Assembly (NCBI RefSeq): GCF_000317245.1
Contig: NZ_AJLJ01000058.1
Location: forward strand, 1 to 64,000
DNA: 64,000 nucleotides
DNA from: Fischerella muscicola SAG 1427-1 = PCC 73103
GTDB lineage: Bacteria; Cyanobacteriota; Cyanobacteriia; Cyanobacteriales; Nostocaceae
Direction of reading: 5' to 3'
Positions 58,410-64,000 of this stretch are shown one piece after another. Positions within the stretch are counted from its first letter, which is position 1, and each line of letters starts with the position of its first letter. The notes beneath the pieces are model-generated. The model saw nothing but the letters and a program-made list of their open reading frames with translations, was not told the DNA's origin and made no database searches. A program made the position numbers and the translations under genes.

Positions 58410-59030
58410 ATGAAAGCAGAAGATATCATGACCAAAGAGGTTGTTAGTATCCGCAGTTCAGCAACAGTAGCTGAAGCAGTAGGTGTAATGAAGGAAAAAC
58501 GATTGCGGGCTTTGGTCGTGGAGCGCAATCATGAGAATGATGCTTACGGTATTGTTACGGAGACAGATATTATTTATAAAGTAACAGCTTATGCCAAAGA
58601 TCCCAAACAAGTACGTGTCTATGAAATTATGAGTAAGCCTTGCATTATCGTCAATCCCGAATTGGCTGTAGAATATGTAGCACGGTTGTTTGCCAACACA
58701 GGAATTCGTAGAGCGCCTGTAATTAAAGGTAAGCTGTTGGGAATAATTTCTGTCACCGATATTCTCACCAAAAGTGATTTTGTCGAAAAGCCACAATCAG
58801 TTTTGCTAGAAGACAAAATTCAACAAGCGATCGCAGATGCTCGCGCAATATGTTCTCTCTACGGTACATTATCTTCAGAATGTGCCGCAGCCTGGGTGAC
58901 AGTAGAAGAAATCCAAGCAGAAGCAGCCCATCAAAAAGCTGGACATATAGCATTTACTAAAACATCATTTGAGCAATACTGTGCAGCCAACCCAGATGCA
59001 CCAGAATGCCGCATTTATTATGAAGATTGA
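58410..59030 (+). CDS. CBS-CP12 fusion protein
   Basis: A 206-aa protein. Residues 3-125 form a CBS-domain pair, an adenosine-nucleotide sensor (Bateman module), with GIVTETDIIYKV and LGIISVTDILTK. Residues ~137-206 are a CP12 domain: both Cys pairs are kept (Cys148/Cys158 and Cys191/Cys200), with AAAWVTVEEIQAEAAHQ and CAANPDAPECRIYYED. CP12 binds GAPDH and phosphoribulokinase in the dark to switch off the Calvin cycle. The start is the ATG at 58410 with AGGAG eight bases upstream; the GTG at 58359 is rejected. Confidence 0.92.
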   Translation: MKAEDIMTKEVVSIRSSATVAEAVGVMKEKRLRALVVERNHENDAYGIVTETDIIYKVTAYAKDPKQVRVYEIMSKPCIIVNPELAVEYVARLFANTGIRRAPVIKGKLLGIISVTDILTKSDFVEKPQSVLLEDKIQQAIADARAICSLYGTLSSECAAAWVTVEEIQAEAAHQKAGHIAFTKTSFEQYCAANPDAPECRIYYED

Positions 59031-59039
59031 ATCTTAATC

Positions 59040-59086
59040 ATTGGGCATTGGGCATTGGGCATCGGGCATCGGGCATTGGGCATTGG
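59040..59086. repeat. GGGCATT tandem heptamers
   Basis: Six or more copies of GGGCATT/GGGCATC in a row between two convergent genes. A C-rich tract (CCCCACACCCCCCAC) follows on the plus strand. Confidence 0.7.
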
Positions 59087-59155
59087 AATAAATTCTTCCT
59101 TGTCCTCCTTGTCTCCCCACACCCCCCACACTTCCCACACTCCCCGCTCCCCGAC

Positions 59156-60325
59156 TCATCGCCGTGCTGTCCGTACTAATAAAAATAAACCTAGTCCCAA
59201 ACCCAAAAAATTGGGTAGCCAAGCTGCGACAAAGGGAGAAAGAAAACCTGTGTCTCCCAATGTACGAGCAACCTGTAATGTTGTGTAGTAAGTAAAGATA
59301 ACAGCTAGACTAACCCCAAAACTAGCTGCTCGACCTGTACGTTGGGGTATTGTTCCCACAGTAGCACCGACTAGACCACAGACAACACAGGCAAAAGGAA
59401 AGGCGATTTTTTGTTGAATTCGGACTCGCAATTGACGAACTTTTTGCTCATTACCACTAATGTTTTCTATTTCTAGTTGTTCTAGTGATTGAGCAATGTT
59501 CATCTCTTCAAAGTCACGGCTTCTGTTTGCTACATCTAATGGTGTGCGGGGAAGTTGTAATTGTTGATGTTTGAACCGGGCGATGTTGCGATAAGAGCGA
59601 TCGGGTGCAACTAAATAGATCGTACCGTTGTAAAAATCCCAAACGCTTTGTGAGCCATTCCATTCACCTGATTCTGCTACAACAATTTGATTGAGACCTT
59701 CTTGAGAACGGTCTATGAGTGTCAAGCCTTTCATGCGCTTGCCATCAAACTTGTCAGCATAAAACAGACGTGTCAGTATTCTTTCTTTACTGCCATCTGC
59801 TTGTTTAACATTTTGATATTCGGGGTAGAAAATATTTTCTTGCTTAAATGTTGGCTTATCAGATTTGAGAGCTCGATCTAAAGTAACAGTAGCTTCGTAG
59901 TTAGCTGCTGGTGCAATTTGTTCACTGACAACAAATGTGATTCCTGCAACTAAGAAACTCATCACTACGGCAGTTAGTACCATGCGATACACACTCACGC
60001 CACAACTACGCAGAGCAATCAGTTCACTTTCGCCCGACATCCGACTGTAGGTCATCAAAGTTGCTAGCAGTGTTGACATCGGAAAAACATAAACAATTAC
60101 ACGTGGCAACTTTAACAAAAAAACCTTTAAGCCTATTTCTAGTGGTAATCCTGCTTGAACTACTTTTCGTAGCAATTCATATAAGCTATCGGCCGTAAAC
60201 ACAAGGGAAGCAAAAATCCCAAAACTAAACAAAAATGGTGGTATCAATTCGCTAGCAAGGTAGCGATCCATTATGGAAATGGACAGCAGTGAATTAAGTT
60301 TGTGGAAAGATTTAGATTTAGCCAT
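59156..60325 (-). CDS. LptF/LptG-family lipopolysaccharide-export permease
   Basis: A 389-aa permease of the YjgP/YjgQ (LptF/LptG) family. Membrane segments are near residues 28-48, 62-85, 108-130 at the N-terminus and three more at the C-terminus, with a large periplasmic jellyroll-like domain in between (~150-290). It works with LptB to pull lipopolysaccharide from the plasma membrane toward LptA. Cyanobacteria often encode one such permease instead of separate F and G. ATG start. It lies downstream of lptB. Confidence 0.88.
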   Translation of the reverse strand: MAKSKSFHKLNSLLSISIMDRYLASELIPPFLFSFGIFASLVFTADSLYELLRKVVQAGLPLEIGLKVFLLKLPRVIVYVFPMSTLLATLMTYSRMSGESELIALRSCGVSVYRMVLTAVVMSFLVAGITFVVSEQIAPAANYEATVTLDRALKSDKPTFKQENIFYPEYQNVKQADGSKERILTRLFYADKFDGKRMKGLTLIDRSQEGLNQIVVAESGEWNGSQSVWDFYNGTIYLVAPDRSYRNIARFKHQQLQLPRTPLDVANRSRDFEEMNIAQSLEQLEIENISGNEQKVRQLRVRIQQKIAFPFACVVCGLVGATVGTIPQRTGRAASFGVSLAVIFTYYTTLQVARTLGDTGFLSPFVAAWLPNFLGLGLGLFLLVRTARR

Positions 60326-60352
60326 GAGTCATTAGTCATTAGTAAATAGTAG

Positions 60353-60374
60353 AGACGCGAGGAACATCGCGTCT
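60353..60374. repeat. Dispersed hairpin AGACGCG / CGCGTCT
   Basis: An inverted-orientation copy of the element at 38825-38846, within tandem ATTAGTC/AAGAGTC heptamers (60329-60445) between lptB and the permease gene. Confidence 0.6.
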
Positions 60375-60439
60375 GTACAAAAGTCATTAGTCAAGAGTCA
60401 AGAGTCAATTGCTTTTGACTATGGACTTTTGACCATTGA

Positions 60440-61168
60440 CTAAACCTGAAAATTATCACCTAAGTAATATTGGCGCACCAAGGAATTATTGTAGAGTTCG
60501 TCGGCGTTGCCGGAAGCAAGAATTTGGCCTTCCCGCATGATGTAGGCACGATCTGTAATAGCCAGGGTCTCGCGGACATTATGATCTGTAATCAAGATTC
60601 CCATATCGCGCTCCCGCAGTTGTGAAATGAGATATTGAATTTCTGAAACTGCTATTGGGTCAACTCCTGCAAAAGGTTCATCTAAAAGTAAAAACTTTGG
60701 TCCTTCCGTACCAGCTGCTAATGCTCTTGCTAATTCTGTCCGCCGTCGTTCGCCTCCAGAAAGTTGAATTCCTTTGTTGTTAACTACTTTTTCCAAACGA
60801 AACTCTTGTAATAATGTTTCTAGTCGCCGTTGCCATTGCCAGCGGGGTACATTTGTTTGTTCCAGAACTAACAGTATGTTATCTCGTACTGACAATTGGC
60901 GAAAAACACTAGCTTCCTGTGCTAGATAACCAATACCCAATCGCGCCCTTTTATGCATGGGTAATGCAGTAATGTCCTGATGATCCAACCATACAGTTCC
61001 TCGGTCTGGTTTTTCTAAACCTGTGGCAATGTAGAATGTCGTAGTTTTACCAGCACCATTTGGGCCTAGTAACCCAACTACTTCGCCTTGGGCAACAGAA
61101 ACGTTGACGCGATTGACAATCACTCGCTTGCCATAAGATTTGCGAATATTTTCTAGGACAATTTTCAC
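60440..61168 (-). CDS. lptB: LptB-type ABC transporter ATPase
   Basis: A 242-aa ABC ATPase with Walker A GPNGAGKTT (about residues 35-43), the Q-loop, LSGGERRR signature, Walker B FLLLDEPFAGVDP and H-loop ITDHNVRE. The GxxAQEASVF and DEPFAGVDP details match LptB (YhbG), the motor of lipopolysaccharide export. Neighbouring LptA and permease genes support this. GTG start; no ATG is nearby. Confidence 0.93.
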   Translation of the reverse strand: MKIVLENIRKSYGKRVIVNRVNVSVAQGEVVGLLGPNGAGKTTTFYIATGLEKPDRGTVWLDHQDITALPMHKRARLGIGYLAQEASVFRQLSVRDNILLVLEQTNVPRWQWQRRLETLLQEFRLEKVVNNKGIQLSGGERRRTELARALAAGTEGPKFLLLDEPFAGVDPIAVSEIQYLISQLRERDMGILITDHNVRETLAITDRAYIMREGQILASGNADELYNNSLVRQYYLGDNFQV

Positions 61169-61244
61169 GCTCTGTGTGCTTTGTTGCTTGTTAATAATTA
61201 GTGAGTAGTGTTTGTTAAAAACTAACTACATAAATTAACTGTAT

Positions 61245-61264
61245 GGGCGCATGATTTTACGCCC
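61245..61264. repeat. GGGCG...CGCCC hairpin
   Basis: GGGCGcatgattttaCGCCC lies in the lptA-lptB gap. It is an imperfect copy of the dispersed GGGCGC-type hairpin also seen at 36169 and 46120. Confidence 0.45.
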
Positions 61265-61286
61265 CTACTAACCACTAAATTCTAAT

Positions 61287-61781
61287 TTACTTGGAACGTT
61301 GAAGAGGAGGTGTGTTGGGGGCGGGTGTGGTTGCTTGATTTACTTGACTATCGTTGACTATGTAGATAGATTCTACTTGGCGACCTGTTTTTGGTTGAGC
61401 AACAAATCGTCCTTCATCAATCAGGTATGTTACTGTCTCACCTCGAATACTGTTGCCGCCCTGTTGCAAAACGTAAACATTACCACTTAGAACTATGCGA
61501 CGTTCTTTGCTAAAATACTGGGCTTGTGCTGCTGTAGCCTGAATTCCTCTGGCTTCATACACCATTTGTACGTTACCGCGAGCAGTTGCGACTTGTGTTT
61601 TGGCGTCGTATTCTTGTACATCAGAGTTAATAGTCAGGGGGCGATTTCCGGCTGCTGTCTGGGCGGTGGCGGTTTGTAGTTGGCTAGGAAATGCGATCGC
61701 ACCAAAAAGTGCAGCTGGCAGCATTAAGGCTAATCCAAAGCGGCGCATTGGCAATAGAAGTAATTGATACCAAGAGATCAT
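61287..61781 (-). CDS. lptA: LptA/OstA-like periplasmic protein
   Basis: A 164-aa protein with a signal segment (RRFGLALMLPAALFGAIAF, cut near ATAQ) and an OstA-like beta-jellyroll core: LTINSDVQEYDAKTQVATARGNVQMVYEARGIQATAAQAQY and ERRIVLSGNVYV. LptA bridges the plasma and outer membranes for lipopolysaccharide transport. The Met at residue 12 (61748) is another possible start. It is the first gene of the lptA-lptB-permease group. Confidence 0.85.
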   Translation of the reverse strand: MISWYQLLLLPMRRFGLALMLPAALFGAIAFPSQLQTATAQTAAGNRPLTINSDVQEYDAKTQVATARGNVQMVYEARGIQATAAQAQYFSKERRIVLSGNVYVLQQGGNSIRGETVTYLIDEGRFVAQPKTGRQVESIYIVNDSQVNQATTPAPNTPPLQRSK

Positions 61782-62110
61782 AGCAATTTAGGATTTAAGA
61801 TTTCAGCTTGTATTCCAATTATCTCTACTACTAGAGTATGTCAGGATCACTACTAGCTGTAATATATTGACGTTCGCCACAAACTCAAGGTTTCGCCACT
61901 TTAGCCTTTTCCACCTCTAGCTTTGACTGGGGCGTCAAGTTATTCGATGGATGGGTAAAATTTTCAATAATTTCTCCCTTCCCTAGTCCTCCTTGTCCCC
62001 CTTGTCCACGCCACGTGCTACAACGCTCTTGACCCGCAAGGGCGCAGTGGCTCCCCTTGTCTCCCTTCCCTTGTCCTAATTTCAACTCATCAGTTCAAAG
62101 TTGACAAATA

Positions 62111-62506
62111 CTAATCTTCACTCCCCAGTACTATCTTGGGTAAAGGCAATGCTTGCTCATCGCCCAATTTCATTGTGGCTAGTTTCTCTGGTTCTGTATG
62201 TTGTAATGTTCTCAATAACGCAGCGCTATGTTCTAATAACTCATCTACATCTATGCCACCGTAAACTGATGGATAACGTCGCAGGCGGTTGCTACCTTCT
62301 CCTAACAAAATCGCTGCACCTCGCCAATTACTGTTACCCAAATGATACAGCGCTACTGCTATTTGTAAAATTCCCTGATAAAAAGTTTTTTCTGGCTCTG
62401 TTGCTTCCATCCACAAAGCCTCTAAGGTATCATGGCAGGCATAGAATTCCCCAGCATTAAATTGTTCTACGCCTTGCCAAAATTGCTGGGGTTGGTCATT
62501 AGTCAT
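62111..62506 (-). CDS. DUF309-family protein
   Basis: A 131-aa helical protein of the DUF309 family. The diagnostic segment FNAGEFYACHDTLEALW (His-x3-Glu-x2-W) lies at about residues 16-32, followed by YQGILQIAVALYHLGNSNWRGA. The His/Glu pair may bind a metal. Function is unknown. It starts with ATG. Confidence 0.83.
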   Translation of the reverse strand: MTNDQPQQFWQGVEQFNAGEFYACHDTLEALWMEATEPEKTFYQGILQIAVALYHLGNSNWRGAAILLGEGSNRLRRYPSVYGGIDVDELLEHSAALLRTLQHTEPEKLATMKLGDEQALPLPKIVLGSED

Positions 62507-62680
62507 TAGTTGTTAGTTATTTCGTTATTGACCATTTTTTTTTTAAGAATTTTTGCTTTTGTTAATAAACAAGTACATTCTTATGAACATACCAGTGAGC
62601 AGTAGATAACTAACTGGTAACTGTTCACTGGTAACTGTAGCTTGCGGCAAGTCGCCATGTATGTGTCTATAGTGATTTGG

Positions 62681-63046
62681 TTAGCCCATACTGTCGCGTA
62701 CTTGTTTGATTGTTTCCAAAGAGATTTCTTGCTTGTCGCCAGCAAACTCATTATCTGGGGTAAGAAACAACATACAGTGGCACTCTTTACGTTCCCGCAT
62801 TGGTACACAAGGACAGTTCCAAAAAGTAGCGCTGACCTCGGCTTGTTTGTCTTCGTAGTGGCGACAAGGACATAGGGGTGCTCCAAGTTCATCTTTATGT
62901 TTAGCAAGTCCTTCAATTACCACTGCGGTTACAGAAGGTTCAGAACAGAAGTAAGTTCCAGTGCGCTTGGCGTATTGTTCAGAAAAATGGCGCATTGCTT
63001 CTAAGTTTTTATCGCTGGATTTTGTGTTTACTTCTGGGGAGATCAT
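62681..63046 (-). CDS. ftrC: Ferredoxin-thioredoxin reductase catalytic chain
   Basis: A 121-aa protein with the strict FTR cysteine pattern: TYFC, CPCRHY, CPCVPM and CHCM. These supply a [4Fe-4S] cluster and the redox-active disulphide that passes electrons from ferredoxin to thioredoxin in the light. ATG 63046 is preferred; four extra codons would lead to a GTG at 63058. The variable subunit FtrV is not in this window. The product would regulate Calvin-cycle enzymes, like CP12. Confidence 0.97.
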   Translation of the reverse strand: MISPEVNTKSSDKNLEAMRHFSEQYAKRTGTYFCSEPSVTAVVIEGLAKHKDELGAPLCPCRHYEDKQAEVSATFWNCPCVPMRERKECHCMLFLTPDNEFAGDKQEISLETIKQVRDSMG

Positions 63047-63058
63047 AGGAACGAACAC

Positions 63059-63346
63059 TCATAATTTACACATTTCTTTGCATTGTACCGCAGCCTTGGT
63101 AAGCTATAGCTGGGGATAATCCCTCCTTTTTTTGGCTATCCTCACCCAAGGCGTGTCTGCCAGATACATGGTTTGCTGATTCTGTGGCGATCGCAAGCAC
63201 TCAACTGCCCTTGATTTCACCCCAGGATTGGAATTATCTGCCTCTAAAATAAAACCCCTGTTGAGCAATTACGAAATTTTTTATGGTTACTAGTTGGCAA
63301 ATTACAAATTTGATGCTCAAATAGATCGAGGAACAATTTAATACTG
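63059..63346. other. Divergent gap between ftrC and tRNA-Leu
   Basis: About 290 bp upstream of both ftrC and the tRNA gene. It has one HIP1-like site and no gene; a 87-codon minus-strand frame here runs into the tRNA and is spurious. Confidence 0.45.
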
Positions 63347-63352
63347 TATAAT
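63347..63352 (+). promoter_or_regulatory. -10 box of the tRNA-Leu promoter
   Basis: A perfect TATAAT lies 28 bp upstream of the tRNA 5' end, giving a start a few bases before the mature end. No good -35 box is seen at the usual spacing. Confidence 0.5.
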
Positions 63353-63379
63353 CAGCAAAAGCAAATCCCAAACTTACTT

Positions 63380-63761
63380 GGGGGTGTGGCGGAATGGTAG
63401 ACGCTACGGACTTAAGTAATTGAGCCTTAAAGAAGAAACTCTTTAAGTGAATGCTCTCAAATTCAGGGAAACCTAAATCTGGCAACAGACAAGGCAATCC
63501 TGAGCCAAGCCAAATTTGTCATTTGCCATTTCTCATTGGTCAATTGTTAACTAACAAAAGACAAATGATAAACAACAAAAGACTTATTCGGAAGGTGCAG
63601 AGACCCGACGGGAGCTACCCTAACGTTAAGTCGAGGGTAAAGGGAGAGTCCAATTCTCAAAGCCACAAGTAGCTAGTCTACTAGGCAGTAGCGAAAGCTG
63701 CGGGAGAATGAAAATCCGTTGACCGTAAAAGGTCGTGAGGGTTCAAGTCCCTCCACCCCCA
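63380..63761 (+). tRNA. trnL-UAA: tRNA-Leu (UAA) interrupted by a group I intron
   Basis: The 5' exon (63380-63413) starts GGGGGTGTGG and ends with the first anticodon base U. The 3' exon (63711-63761) starts with the other two anticodon bases (AA). It continues through the long variable arm and the T-arm GAGGGTTCAAGTCCCTC, and ends CACCCCCA. GGGGGTG and CACCCCC form the seven-pair acceptor stem. CCA is not encoded. Intron position after U34 matches the cyanobacterial and plastid trnL-UAA intron. Confidence 0.95.
63414..63710 (+). ncRNA. Group I intron of tRNA-Leu(UAA)
   Basis: A 297-base intron, starting AAGTAATTGAGCC after U34 and ending with GGGAGAATG (terminal G). Conserved core segments are present: TCAGGGAAACCTAAATC (P/Q region), AAGGCAATCCTGAGCCAAGCC, GGAAGGTGCAGAGACCCGACGGGAG and ACGTTAAGTCGAGGGTAAAGGGAGAGTCC (R/S region). 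It has no open reading frame. It should self-splice. The variable P6b-type segment around 63515-63590 is A/T-rich. Confidence 0.93.
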
Positions 63762-63780
63762 CTAAAAATTAAGAACTGAG

Positions 63781-63807
63781 CCAGTCTTCACATGAAGGCT
63801 GGTTTTT
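63781..63807 (+). terminator. Terminator after tRNA-Leu
   Basis: CCAGTCTTC-acat-GAAGGCTGG (9 pairs, one T-G) followed by TTTTT, 20 bases after the tRNA 3' end. Confidence 0.8.
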
Positions 63808-64000
63808 GTATGCTAATCATAAGATAGGTGCTCATGTGATAAATCATACAACGAAGCGATGAAAACCTGTTACCTATTCTCTATTCACTATTTTCAAGAT
63901 ATTATATTTGCCCAAAAAGTTTGAAAAAATCCTTTTAGAGAAACCAGGATTTTTACTTTCAGTGAATTTATCAATTTAATATAAAGGGAAACTTTCTCTT

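Noticed and set aside
63234..63497. Minus-strand frame of 87 aa near the end of the window
   Set aside because: It lies opposite the tRNA-Leu exon and intron.

Overview
The window comes from the chromosome of a filamentous, heterocyst-forming cyanobacterium of the Nostoc/Anabaena/Calothrix type. Evidence: frequent HIP1 octamers (GCGATCGC), short tandem heptamer repeats in many intergenic gaps, a CYP110-like P450, a PatA-family response regulator, ferredoxin-thioredoxin reductase, a CBS-CP12 fusion, and a tRNA-Leu(UAA) split by the cyanobacterial/plastid group I intron. Species cannot be named from sequence alone.

Region 1 (about 1.6-26 kb, all on the minus strand) is a large polysaccharide locus. 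Transcription order is rfbF, an LhgO-like FAD oxidase, an SDR epimerase, a GT2, rfbC, a homoserine-dehydrogenase/SAF-like oxidoreductase, a GT4, a Wzc-like co-polymerase/kinase, a sugar transferase (hepC-like), an ABC exporter (hepA-like), six GT2 and one GT4 enzymes, and a Wzy/O-antigen-ligase-like membrane protein. Content and order match the heterocyst envelope polysaccharide (HEP) island known from Anabaena PCC 7120. Together the genes would make activated sugars, start and extend a repeat unit, export it and polymerise it. A P450 gene (110-1492) converges on the end of the island.

Region 2 (26.6-32.4 kb) is a minus-strand trio, VWA protein, PP2C phosphatase and Ser/Thr-kinase-like TPR protein (a TerY-P-type triad). 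It is divergent from a PatA-family regulator.

Region 3 (32.7-50.9 kb) is mainly housekeeping: pheT, YciI, small secreted proteins, a DUF1838 protein, ftsH (FtsH2-like), a nitrilase-family amidase, a DivIVA-like coiled-coil gene overlapping coaD, lgt, cobM, a flavin reductase, a MIF-type tautomerase, rlmN, a zinc-ribbon protein and uvrC. The lgt-cobM gap holds a strong minus-strand terminator that points to an unannotated small RNA.

Region 4 (51-64 kb) has a 59-aa gene convergent with a REC-only regulator, a PEP-CTERM protein, a pentapeptide-repeat protein, ilvD, an Asn/Gln/Ser-rich single-TM protein divergent from a CBS-CP12 fusion, an lptA-lptB-lptF export group, a DUF309 protein, ftrC and the intron-containing tRNA-Leu.

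The observations most worth checking are the sugar transferase that lacks the usual catalytic Asp-Glu pair, the TerY-P triad, the CBS-CP12 fusion and the candidate small RNA. No CRISPR array, complete insertion sequence or rRNA was seen.
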